DNA of 64,000 nt from contig NC_064035.1 of the NCBI RefSeq assembly GCF_932526225.1, positions 15,176,469 through 15,240,468 on the forward strand, written 5' to 3'. Numbering within the stretch: the stretch's first letter is position 1; the number at the start of each line of letters is the position of its first letter. The notes beneath the pieces were generated by a model. The model was not told the DNA's origin, made no database searches, and saw only the letters and a program-made list of their open reading frames with translations. This DNA comes from Nematostella vectensis (lineage: Eukaryota; Cnidaria; Anthozoa; Actiniaria; Edwardsiidae). Positions 39,476 to 51,700 of the stretch are shown piece by piece. Both the position numbers and the translations under genes were made by a program.

Positions 39476-42400
39476 TTATTGTGATGGTGCCTTGATTCGT
39501 ATATCATCTATCTTCAGGATCATCTTCACAAGTTGAGTGGCTAAGCTGATTTGCTGCTTCTTTCCAATCAGTGTTTCAATAACATGTTGAGTTTTCATAT
39601 CTCGAAAAAAAAGACAGAATCGTTAGACAGAGTAATACAACACATTTATAAGGTCGTTTTCACATTTGCAAATATGGATGTGAAGGTAAAGAATTCTGTT
39701 CCACATAACTGGTCAATTAGGGACAGCCCTAGTAGACTCTTGTCACAGAAACTACATAATCAATCAAAGATGTCCAAAAGCCTACCATTAATTCCAGAAT
39801 CCATACAGTCAACTCCTAGGCGTGGGTTCTTTTCTGCCACTTGTCGAGATTTGATATCTGCAACTGTCTGGATGGGGTTTAACCCGGAGTTTTCAGCTAA
39901 GGCGAGGGGGATGTTATCGAGAGCATCAGCATATGCACGCATGGCATACTGCTCAATTGTAGAAATCTACAGGAGAGATAGAGCACAAGAAAATAGTAAA
40001 TCTTATGTACAGTAAGCGCAATAGAATCAAACCTCTCTGCCTTGAAAACACTGACAAATGCTATGTTTGATACTTGCACCTTGCACCAGAACATAACCCA
40101 GAACTAACAAATCAACCATCCAAATCAATCATCCATCTAAATATGCACTCTGTATCTATTATAGCCTGTGAGCAGGGTCTCCTGTGTGTTTTTGTTGTTC
40201 AGGATCCCTGTGGTGCAAACGAATCAAGAGCTCGCCATAGGAATCCCTATATCCCCAATACAGGAATTTCCGAATTAACGCACTGGAGAGCTGACTAGCA
40301 GGCTATATTTCTTACAATCTATTTTTTAAATGAATAAATGGTACCTTGTCAGCCTCTTTAGCAATTGCTATGGAGCAAGAGAGCTCTGTCGCCCCACCAC
40401 CATAGACAACTCTGCTATCTCGCACAAGGTTTCGCACTACACACAGGGCGTCATGGATGCTGCGCTTTGCTTCACCAACAATCTACAGGACACAGAATGA
40501 ATTATACATTAATATAACAATTAGAAAAAAAAACTTAAAGAGACTCTGAACCATTTACTTTAATATAGAATATAGAATGAATTATACATTAATATAACAA
40601 TTAGAAAAAAAAACTTAAAGAGACTCTGAACCATTTACTTTAATATAGAAGGCATAACAAGGCGTGTCCCCAACGAGTATTAAACAAAAACAAGCTCATT
40701 TACTAAGGGTGGTGTGAACGAACTTTTAGCCCATTTAAATGTACAATAATCCCAAATGCAGGAATTTTTTTTATGGACATCAAGGTGTGTTTAGGAAGAA
40801 GGCAGTTGCCCCGAATGTCTGTGTGCAGCTGAAAAAAATATGCAATCTGATCATGACCCTACAAATGATTTTATTGTACAGGGATTGCTTACCATTTTAT
40901 TTCCTCCCCTGATAAAGATCGTTACAGCCCTAGAATTGTGACACTCTTCGATCACCAACATCTTATCCTTGGTTGTGCCAAAACTGAGCTCTCGGACAAT
41001 ACCAGCCTTGCCCAGCTTTTCAGAGGTCAGTTCAGAGAACCTTGGGACAATCCTCCCACCAGTTGCTATGGCAATAAGCTGTTAAATAACAGAGTTGTAT
41101 AATATTAGCACAAGACGATTACTAAAAGTGGCAATATTGCTTCTGTTGTAGTGCGTAACAATCTAGCATGTTTTCTGTTAAAAATATACTCGATTAAAAG
41201 GGACAATGTCCAGGAGTTGTAACATAAACTGGTTCAAATTAAAAATAATGTGTACAACACTTGAGAGTAACATGAATTGTCCTCGGCCTATACCAATAAG
41301 GCTACAGTAAGTTCAAACGTCTTATTTTCTTGCTTTCTGGCTTTTTGTATAGTTCAGCCAAATAATTTTGACGCTTACCTCAATTTCTGGACCTCCAACC
41401 CATCTGACGGCAGGGAGGTGGTTCTGGAGTAGCAAGTGATTGGCTTCATCGTCAAATCCCCACTGACAGATAGCCAGGTTGGCACCTGTATCCTTCACTT
41501 GTTTGATCATCTCAGTAAACTTCTCACGTTCATACTCCTGGAGCTTCTTGTAGTCCTCGACGGTCGCCACATCAAGCTTATGTTTGGTCTTGGGCTTGGG
41601 GGGCTCAAATGGGCACGTGAGAATGGCTATTTTGGCATCTTTGACAACCTAGAGAGAAGAGATAAAACTACTGAACAAAAAAATGGAAATACTTGTTTAA
41701 TTATTCTCAACAGCGCAACAGAGAAAATATAATGTGATTCTAACATAAATTAGTTATAGCTGCTCAAATGGGTAACAAACCCACCGCTCAAAATTCTGGC
41801 TACATGCCTGTAACGGAAGTTCATTGGCACATACCTTGGGCATCTGTGGATGGCTCATATCCTTGTCAACAACCACACCCTTGACCAGGACGGTATCATC
41901 AAGTTTACCACCTTCCTTGCCTTCAACTTTAATCAATTCAAAGTCAACATCCTTGCGCTCCAGGTCCGCAACCGACAGCACTGCATCTACAGCAATCTCA
42001 GCTAATGGCCGATGACATCTGCTAACACTGTAACCAAGTGGAAGCTTTATTGTACAATAACATATAATTATTCTTTACAAAATAAATCAAAACACCTAAG
42101 TAATAAAAAGCAAAATCACATTTCAGGAGACCTGGAAAGAATAGGAAACTTTTGACTCACAGTGAATTTTGCAAGATGCTACACTGCTACACTAAATATA
42201 CTTTAGGGATAGTACAGAGTTTTTCCATATTGGAAATCAAAGAATCTATTCTTGCTATCTAATCTGAACAAGTAAAACCGTCATCTTATGGTGAAAAATG
42301 CTATTGATCACAATGAAAAATACTTACATTTTGGAGCCCAGGGTTGTCATGGCTGTTTGGATCAAAGATTCCTTGTTGTCTTTATCCACAGGAAAGTTGT

Positions 42401-43518
42401 CAGCAATCGAGTCCATATGCTCAAGTGCTATCTTTGCTGCTAGTTCATAACCGTCAGCAATGCGAATGGGGTGGATCCCCCAGTCTAGCAGTTGCTCTGC
42501 ATGCTCCAGGAGAGCACCAGCCAAAACTGTATAGAGACGGGACCCATTAGGTACAGATCAAAGTACATTGCATCATAAATAACTAGGGATCGATCTTAAG
42601 ATATTTACACACATTGTTTCGATCAAATTATGCTCCTACCTACAACTCCAGTTGTACCATCCCCAATTTCATTATCCTGAGACTTTGAAAGCTCCACCAT
42701 TAGTTTGGCAATCTGGTGATCAACTTCCATCATGCCAAGAATTGTTGCACCATCATTTGTCACAGTGACCTCACCATCAGGACTAACCATCATTTTATCC
42801 ATGCCTGAAAAAAAAAGTGTTCAAGAATTAGCTAGCTGCTGATAACAAAAGGTTTGCCTAAAAATACACAGTACTTAATTAATAGATTAGATAAACAACA
42901 ATGCGCTGTATGCTATGTAGTATACTATAACCAAAAATAGGAGTTTAGAGAAAGATCAATGAAAAAAATAAAAAAGGAGATAATCTAGAATATAAAGATA
43001 TTGTTTATCAGATGACAGAGACCCATTAGAATAAGAGGATAAGGTGTGCGACATCTATCAGTATTACTGCTTAATCTGGATGCTTTGCAACTGCATGGAC
43101 GTTCTTAAATCTCTGTATTTATATTAAGATAAAAAAGGATGATATTTCAAAGTTTAAACTATCCCTCAGAAATCTACAATGTGCCTGACAACCATCTCAC
43201 GTGTGAAATAAACTTTGAGGTGTCAAACCTCACCTTTTGGCCCAAGAGATGTTTTCAAAATACTCGCAACTGCTCTTGCTGCTAAAATATGTGACTGCAA
43301 AAGAACGATATGGTATTGAGTTAATGCTACTAAGGGGAGAAATGGCGAATCACAAATAATCACAACATTTAGTGCCAACAGGTTGACGATCTTACTTTTT
43401 GTGCTTCGAGACCTGTCAAACGCTTCTGTTCTTCTTGTTCTTTGAGGATTATAAACGGCCTACCGAACTCATCGAATGTAATACCCTGTGCAGCGGCCCT
43501 AAGAGGTCCCCCAGCCAT
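39476..43518 (-). CDS. CCT5: T-complex protein 1 subunit epsilon (CCT5)
   Basis: A subunit of the cytosolic CCT/TRiC chaperonin that folds actin, tubulin and other proteins. It has 546 codons in ten exons: 43396-43518, 43234-43294, 42640-42804, 42328-42526, 41835-42027, 41379-41648, 40893-41078, 40345-40482, 39786-39966 and 39476-39600. All joins are in phase and the length matches the family (about 541). The ATP-site motif Gly-Asp-Gly-Thr-Thr is at 109-113, and a late Gly-Gly-Gly-Ala-Thr-Glu segment is present. The N-terminus Met-Ala-x-x-Pro and the epsilon-specific [14 protein letters not shown] apical segment identify the subunit. The stop lies next to a poly-G run. It looks intact. Confidence 0.95.
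40490..40652. repeat. 80-bp tandem duplication in CCT5 intron
   Basis: AGAATGAATTATACATTAAT and the next 55 bp occur twice with an 80-bp period. Confidence 0.9.
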
Positions 43519-44143
43519 GATTGTATAAGATATTTGAATTATATAGTAAAGAAGATGGCCGATGGGAGTGGATATTTGATGGTATTTCTCTACAGGAATT
43601 TGAAGTTAGGAAAAGCCGGCAGCAGAACACCCTTCGCTCCCAATACCCCACGGCCAGATAATAACACAGCTTACCCAATAAACACAATTGCCAAATAAAA
43701 TCTAAGAGTTATTTGTCACAAATAAAGTGTAATTGATGCATTTAAACCATTCTTATTTTTTTCAAAATGTAAGGTGTCGCCCATTTATGTTTCTTACCTG
43801 TAAGGAGGGTGGGGGGCATTAAAAGGGAGCACAGGATAGCCAGCTCAGTCGTGAACCCCTGCCCATTTAAAAGGGGACTCTGATAGCGGGGAAGCATTTT
43901 CTAGCTAAACATTAAAAAAAAAATCAAATTTTATGAAAAAGTCGAGATACTTATATAATAAATACTATATTATATACAAAGTAAATAATTTTATATTGAT
44001 AAAATCCTGAATGTTAGGGGTTGATTGCCCGTGGTGTATACTTTTTTTTTAATGCAAATGACTATTAGTAAATGTGAGTTCTACAACCAAAAGTTATGAT
44101 GAGTTTTGTCACATATCAACACAGGGGAAGATAAGGGTCAGTT
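43519..44143. promoter_or_regulatory. CCT5 upstream region
   Basis: Between the CCT5 ATG and the hAT-type element. No TATA box is evident near the start. The minus-strand CCT5 transcript probably starts within the first 100-200 bp. Confidence 0.35.
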
Positions 44144-44151
44144 AAACAATA

Positions 44152-45360
44152 AGGATGTCTACAAAACGAAGACCTAAAACCTAAAACCTGTGACCCCAAA
44201 AGCTACGACCCCAAAAGCTACGACCCCAAAAGCAACGACCCCAAAAGCTATGACCCCCAAACTTGCCGTTATTAGCCTACCTTGTCTCCCAAAATGGCTA
44301 CACAGCGTGGAAGTTTCATGTGGAATCAGTGATCCTTATGAGATAATAAGCTTATTCAATTTTTTTTTAATTGGCAAATAGTGATCTACTTGTGTTTCCA
44401 GGTGGTCGTTTCTTGAAACGCCAATAAACTCAGAAACCCGGAATGTCACCCGGTAAACTTTTTCGGGTGTTTCTTCCAAAATCTTAATTGCCCGCTAACT
44501 TTATACGGGAAATCGCTTCATGTTCTAGTTGTGTCGAGTTGTAGAAAGTTTTCATCACAGAGAAAACCATTCCACTGCCCGGAAAAAGTGGGCCAATCAA
44601 GGCTTACATCATTTTATCGGATTTCCTTCCAACCAATCAGTTTTCATCTCTGTCAAATGATTTGACATTTAGCTGTCACAGTGCGCCTAAAAACATAAAC
44701 AGCTTTGCGAAATTATTAGAAGTTTTTTTTTACAAAATGAGACTTTATTTACTTGTTCTTTGTCTTTCTTTCGAAAAATGTCGATGCCACAGCAATTTTT
44801 GGGGTGCAAGTTGTCTACAGACATCGACAAAACAAGGATTTCAATAACTATAGCCAATCTATTCATAAACTTTGGGAATTATGTCGGGAACCCGTATCGG
44901 TACGCTACGCAAAAGCTTTGTTTTGATAAACGCTCTTCCTCGCCAGGGAGTTCGAAAACTTCTCTGGGGGCATTTTTCTAAATAACCGGTAATTGCTGGG
45001 TCTGTTAGGTTACTGGGAGAGTTTTTGGGATAATTTTTCGGGCAAAGGAGCGTGTCTGAAAAATGAGTGCAAGTACAATTTTTAATGGGACAAACAATAA
45101 ACGACTATTAAAATTGTTCATTGACATTGGCGCGCACATGAGAATATTTCCTCCATGAAAAGCACAACAAAATTTGCTGAATTACCTCATTAGGATCACT
45201 GATTCCATATAAACCTTTCGCGCTGTGTAGCCATTTGGGAAACAAAAGGTAGACTAAATAATAACTGAATTTTTGGGGGGGTCGTAGCTTCAGGGGTCGT
45301 AGCTTTTGGGGTCACAGGTTTTAGGTATTAGGTTTTAGGTCTTCGTTTTATAGACACCCT
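44152..45360. mobile_element. Non-autonomous hAT-type element, 1209 bp, with 8-bp target duplication
   Basis: The terminal inverted repeats start AGGATGTCTACAAAACGAAG (left) and AGGGTGTCTATAAAACGAAG (right, inverted) and extend about 190 bp. They include tandem GACCCCAAAAGCTAC units. The flanks AAACAATA at 44144-44151 and 45361-45368 are identical, an 8-bp target duplication typical of the hAT superfamily. The inside has no transposase frame, so it would need a transposase in trans. Confidence 0.92.
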
Positions 45361-45794
45361 AAACAATAATCTGGCTGGTGTACTGGCATTTATGCTTACT
45401 TTTTTATTAGGTGTATCTGTTCTTACGGGGGCTTACAGTACGTCAGGATTCTCTTCAAAGTAGAACCTTTTGATTGTCTAAAGCCTTTGGGTTGGATAAT
45501 ATTGAAGAAAGAGGCAACTCAAGTACAAGGGATTAAATACCGGAACAGAGATAACACAATGAATCTGATAAATAACTAAAAACATACGTACAGAATCTTT
45601 ATTTTTTAATATTACACACCCTTACTAATAACTCCCTATTTTGAAAGCAAGGATCGGCATGGCAGGACTTAAAGCCAGAGCTTGCGAAACAGTCTCATTC
45701 ATAGAAAACTAGATACAAATATTTCAGCAGTTCCCATGTGAATTTCAGGAGAGTGATGATTCCAGGTGACATGTCCATTCCTTCGAATTTGTGC

Positions 45795-48700
45795 TCATTT
45801 CATGATAGGAAAGTTGGCTTGCACCTTTTGGGGCACAGAATCTTCATCGCGCCACAAACTTGTGATGGTCTTTGTGCCAGTGTAGAAGTTGATTCCCTGA
45901 TATTACAATAAAAAAGCGCATCAAATAATGTATAGTAATCGTTAATGAAAATAAATATAAATAAATCACAAGCATCTCTTTGTGTTGTCAAAACTAGATT
46001 CTCGATACCATTTAACTAATAACAAGAGAAAACACTTGTTATGATCAAAAAGCACCTATATTTCGGCTGTGTACAATAGCCTTCCTCAGGGTGACTCAAA
46101 TCGCTAATGAAATACTTTTGCTAGTCTAGGCGATCCATATTGTTTGAATGGTTGGTCAGGAGGAGCTGGGTTGACATCACATCCAATCACACGGAATCCA
46201 AAAGCAAAGTAATAGAATAGAGTCCCAGAATAGAACGAGTTGGACTAGGATGGTTGAATACAAGCAACTCTGTGTTCTATTCTACAGTATAGACAGCTTT
46301 AAAACAAAATGCAAGCACATTTCACCAAAACAGACATTTAGCAATTAACTTTTGGTGGTATAGAACTCTGAAAACTTTTCATTCAAGATATATTATCATT
46401 TCAATGACATCGTACTTCGAGTAAACTTGGTCTTACTGCCTTTTGCCTCCATAGGAACACCAGTTTATAATCATAAGTGTGATGTGTTTGCAATAGTAGG
46501 TCTCCCATATCAAGGTAGGTCCAAGAATCAGTTTGATGACAAACTACAAAAGTAGGATGGCTGATTGACAGAGCGTACCTGCTTGCCATAGAAGTGGGAG
46601 TCTCCAAGGAAGGAGCCACGTGATCCAGTAAATGAGAACATGGGTAGGGGCACAGGGATGGGTACGTTGATACCAATCTGCAGTAGAAAACACAGGGAGG
46701 AATAAGATAGAATGAATGGGATATGTAAATACTAATCTCTAATGGGGAGGAATAAGATAGAGGGGATGGGTACGTTGATACCAATCTGCAGTAGAAAACA
46801 CAGGAAGGAATAAGATAGAGGGGATGGGTACATTGATACCAATCTGCAGTAGAAAACACAGGGAGGAATAAGACAGAGGGGATGGGTACGTTGATACCAA
46901 TCTGCAGTAGAAAACACAGGGAGGAATAAGATAGAGGGGATGGGTACATTGATACCAATCTGCAGTAGAAAACACAGGGAGGAATAAGATAGAGGGGATG
47001 GGTACGTTGATACCAATCTGCAGTAGAAAACACAGGGAGGAATAAGATAGAATGAATGGGATATGTAAATACTAATCTCTAACGGGGAGAAATAAGATAG
47101 AGGGGATGGGTACGTTGATACCAATCTGCAGTAGAAAACACAGGGAGGAATAAGATAGAGGGGATGGGTACGTTGATACCAATCTGCAGTAGAAAACACA
47201 GGGAGGAATAAGATAGAGGGGGTGGGTATGTTGTGGTTTGAAATGCTTCTTGGTTTGAAATTGTTAAAACTGGTTTGAAAAGGGGATATTTGCATAATCT
47301 TTTATCTAGTTCTTTTAGTTACACCTCCCAACCCCCAAAAAATCCAAGCCCCTGTTTTATTAATGACTCCTCAAAAATAAAATCCCTTTTAGAATGCTAG
47401 GTATCCAAAAATGAGCTAGTTTGAAAAATTCAAACCAGTTTGAAAAAAATTCAAACCATGCCACATTTCAAACCACAACAGGTACGTTGATACCAATCTG
47501 CAGTAGAAAACACAGGGAGGAACAGGGGCGTAGGCAGGGGGGTGGCCCAGGGAGCCCCCCCCTTCCATCAGCCAAAAATACAGTAAATGTATGACACATT
47601 ATCTAAAATACAGAAAAAAATGCCTTGAAAGGGCCTTTTGGGCCCCCTCCTGTTACAAATCCTGGCTACGCCGCTGAGAAATCAGATAGAATGGATAGGA
47701 TATGTTAATACTAATTTGTAACGGGGAGGAATAAAATAGAGGGGATGGGTACGTTGATACTAATCTGTAATAATACAGACAGGGAGGAATTAAATAGAAG
47801 TCTTAATGGACATGAAAAAAACAGGGATAGCATATTACCTGTCCAACATTAGCTTTCTGTGCAAATTTGCGGGCAATTGCTCCTGATTTTGTGAAGATGG
47901 CTGTCCCGTTTCCATATGGGTTGCGGTTGATGATTTCCACGGCCTGGACGAGTTAGACAAAGTTTAAGACATTTGATACAACCGGAAACCTAAATGAGTT
48001 GAAACATGTAACAGAGGAATCTTTTTATGTACTTTCCTGTGAACTATTTGTAATAAACACAGACCATATTTGGACATGTAAATAATTAAACTTGGATGGG
48101 TGTAGCAAAATATAAAAAGAATAGAAAACCCTTACATCTTCCAATGTGTCAGCATTCAGAGCAACAAGAACAGGCCCAAAAATCTCTTCTTTATAGCAAG
48201 TCATCTCAGGCTAGTGGGAAAGAGAAAGCTTTGATCAGATCAACAAATACTTACCCAAGTTTGGTAGATTACAAACACACAAAAGCTCATTTGGTACTTA
48301 CAGTGACATTAGAGAGGACAGTTGGCCCTACAAAGTTTCCGTTCTCATATCCCTTGACGACTATATCCCTGCCATCAAGGTCAAGCTAAAATACAACACA
48401 GAATTATCACACTAGCTGTTGGTATAACAACATGATGTTCATTTCGTTTACTGTACTGCATATACCGGTAGTACAAAAAGAACAAAAGAGATATATAATA
48501 TCACAATGAAGAAATTGGCATTTTTTCCTGTTGGCTATAACTTTCGGTGTACTTACGGAAGCTCCTTGTTCAACACCACTTTGGACAAGGTCGCAAGCCC
48601 TCTTTTTGGCTTGGGGGGAGATCATTGGGCCCAAGTCTGCTCCAGGCTGGTCACCTGATAAAATTCAGGGAAGAAACATGGGCTTCTATAATTATGTGGG

Positions 48701-51700
48701 AAAAAACTCCAAATTACGCTGTTTTTTTTTTTGGCTAAATTACGTGGGAAATAAATGATTACGCGCTATATTGTGAAATCGTGTGGGATTGTGCAATAAA
48801 TTTTGTTAAATAATTTTTTTGGGGATTCTTTACTGAATTATGCGCTAAACTACACGGAATATCAACTATTACGCCCAAACTACATTTTGTACCAAGGGAA
48901 AGCATGAAATAACTTGAAAGAGTTTATTTCCTGTGCAAAAAAAATCTAAGGCGAGGTCATTGGCTCCTAGCCATCAGCAAATTAAAAATGGTATTCTATT
49001 ATTAGTCCCAGGCTTAGCAAATTTAGTGAAAAATTTAGTTTGAAATATTGAGTCTTGCGAAGAACATTTTTCTTTTTTACGAGAAATACAGGTAAGAACA
49101 TCAGCTGAAATAGAGGTAAGAACCCTAAAAGAACACATCAGCTGTGCAATGAAATGATTTGTCTTTTAAAATTTAGCCAAATTACGGGGGATAAGGCAGA
49201 AATTTGTGGATTACGCAGAAAAAGACAAATTATGAGCTTCCGCACAAGCACGTAATTCCAGAGCCCTGCACATCAAAGTATTAGGAGGAACATGCAATCA
49301 CCTGCGCTAACTTTGAGCTGCTTGGCTTTTTCCACAATTTCTGGGATCCACTCTTTGGTCTCTCCCACAAATATAGCTGTGGAAAGTGCCATGCACCTTT
49401 GCCCAGCAGCACCAAATGCTGCACCTACAAGCTGTTTGCGAAAAGATAAGGGCCATTATTAATAAAAAAGACTTCCTTCCTTCAATGTATAAAGACAACA
49501 GGAAATGATATATTAATTTAAGCAATGTTGAACCAAATATGTACTGTACCCAGGGGAAGATATTTTTTTCATATAGGGGAAGAAAATGTCTCTTGAATAG
49601 GGGAGAAGACGACTGTACCTGGTTGATAGTGTTTTCCTTATTGGCATCTGGCATAATAACTCCATGGTTCTTGGCTCCCTGACAAGATAAACATAAACCC
49701 CATTTAACTAGATCCACAATAGCTAAGACAGATAAAATCCAACAGAATAACAAGCAATTTGGCTCTGTTATTGTTAAAAATCATGTACCAGAGTAAAGTT
49801 TACAGGTTTTCGGTGCATGAAAATCTATAAAAAAATAATTATGAGAGGCACTGAATTTTAGAATGACTTTTCCAATATAAAGCATTCCTGTATGTGACAC
49901 TACAATAAAAACACCATCTCACCATATTACTCTGCACTCGTTTGCCATGCTTGGAACCAGTCTCATAAATGTACTTGCCCTGTCAATAGAAATACAATCA
50001 TTTTTTAATAGCTATTTTATAATATCAAGTGGAGCATTTCTGCGGTGTATTACTTACAGCTTGGTCAGACCCCACGAAAGAGATTGCTTTGATAGTAGGG
50101 TTCTCGCAAATGAATTTCACAGCTGCAGGAAAAAAAAGATAATAAAAATTGCTAGAAGCTTTATTAAAGTAAAAAAATAAGGCTCCCCAAAGAAACAGAA
50201 ACTACATGACGATGTGTGCTCCTAAAAAAAACCCTGAGTGGTGTCTTTTTACAGAAAAAAAAACTTGAAAGAGGGATGTACCATGGGATTGCCACCATTA
50301 AAAGTGTCTACAGAGTGTTGTGTTATTCAACTGGCATTTTTGGAGCTTGGTACAGTAGTTGCAAAACAAAGGCCATGCAATACTGATCCAACGATGCTCG
50401 CATTAAGGATACAGTTCTCATTTACCCTAAAAAGCATTAAAGAAATTATCTGCAAAAATCTTTTGTTTAGGTCATTATCTAGGGTACTAAAGACAAACTG
50501 GATTTGACTGATGCCCAAAATGTTATCTGGTGCGAAAGTGTTGAAAATTAAAGAGTTAATATGGAACATTTAGAAGCAAACTACAGGGAACGTAGAACTA
50601 TAGTGCCTTGCTTCAAAAGGGATTATCATTTTTTTATATTGTTTTTCAATCAAAAGATATTCTCACCAAAGGTGAAGCTGGACCAGTTAATTGTCCTATC
50701 ACTAAGGTAGGGAACACTCCAAGAACATCAAGTCTTACCCTCTCTTGCACCATGGATACAGTTGACAACTCCATCGGGGACTCCAGCATCCTGAGCCATC
50801 TTAAGTAGCATCATTGTCGCTCCAGGATCACGCTCTGATGGCTTGATGACATAGGTGTTACCACAAACCATGGCCATAGGGAACATCTGTCAATAGGTAA
50901 CATAGATTAAAAATTCATTATTGGCAAATTAACACATAAAAAACAATTGTTGGTTTCATATGTATACACAATTTTAGCAGCTTATAGGGAATAACATGAA
51001 TGTTTGGTATTTGATATCAGAAACAGAGTCTGTAAACGTTTTTTTCAAATTTGTTAAAAAAAGGTTTTACAGTAAAGTGACACTGCAATTATGACAAAAA
51101 TGAAATGGATGAAAGGAGTATTGTCTGTAAGTTTGTACTGACCACTTCACTCTTTTTTACCCTCTTATTTGCCAAACCAGTATTAGTAAAATGTTCTGTT
51201 CAGCAATAGCACAAGTCCAGGCATCAATTGATGACCAGTAGTAGTGCACTGCTACATTAATGTTGCACTGGGATTTCTGCTAAGGTTAAAGAACAAACCA
51301 AAACAGATTTTCAGCAGTGCTGCTGCTATACAGAAGCGTTGCTCTTGTGTGTACTCACCCAAAGAGGAATCATGGCAGGAAAGTTGAACCTATAAGGAGA
51401 ACATGATAAAGCCCAAATGTAAATTACACAATTTACAAGAATATAAACATGCGGTGGGAGATGGATTTTTTTAAAATCTCAGTCTGAAAGAAGGAGAGGT
51501 TAATAGCCACCCATCACCCCCCCTCCAGATTGTGCTACCATGTAGGTATCTAAATTATTTCTTGGGTATGATTTTAAGACATTCTGACAAGATTTTGCCA
51601 AAGGCTTTCTATGAGGGATGATGATTTATTGATGATTTTTATCATACATGCTAAAGATGACTTACGGTGTGATTCCGGCACAGACTCCCAAGGGTACTCT

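Noticed and set aside
43499..43698. Plus-strand frame over the CCT5 start
   Set aside because: Antisense to the CCT5 first exon and promoter, with no splice or start support.
46401..47295. Ser/Pro/Tyr-rich minus-strand frames near ALDH6A1
   Set aside because: They are generated by the 58-bp splice-acceptor minisatellite; only the exon at 46579-46677 is coding.
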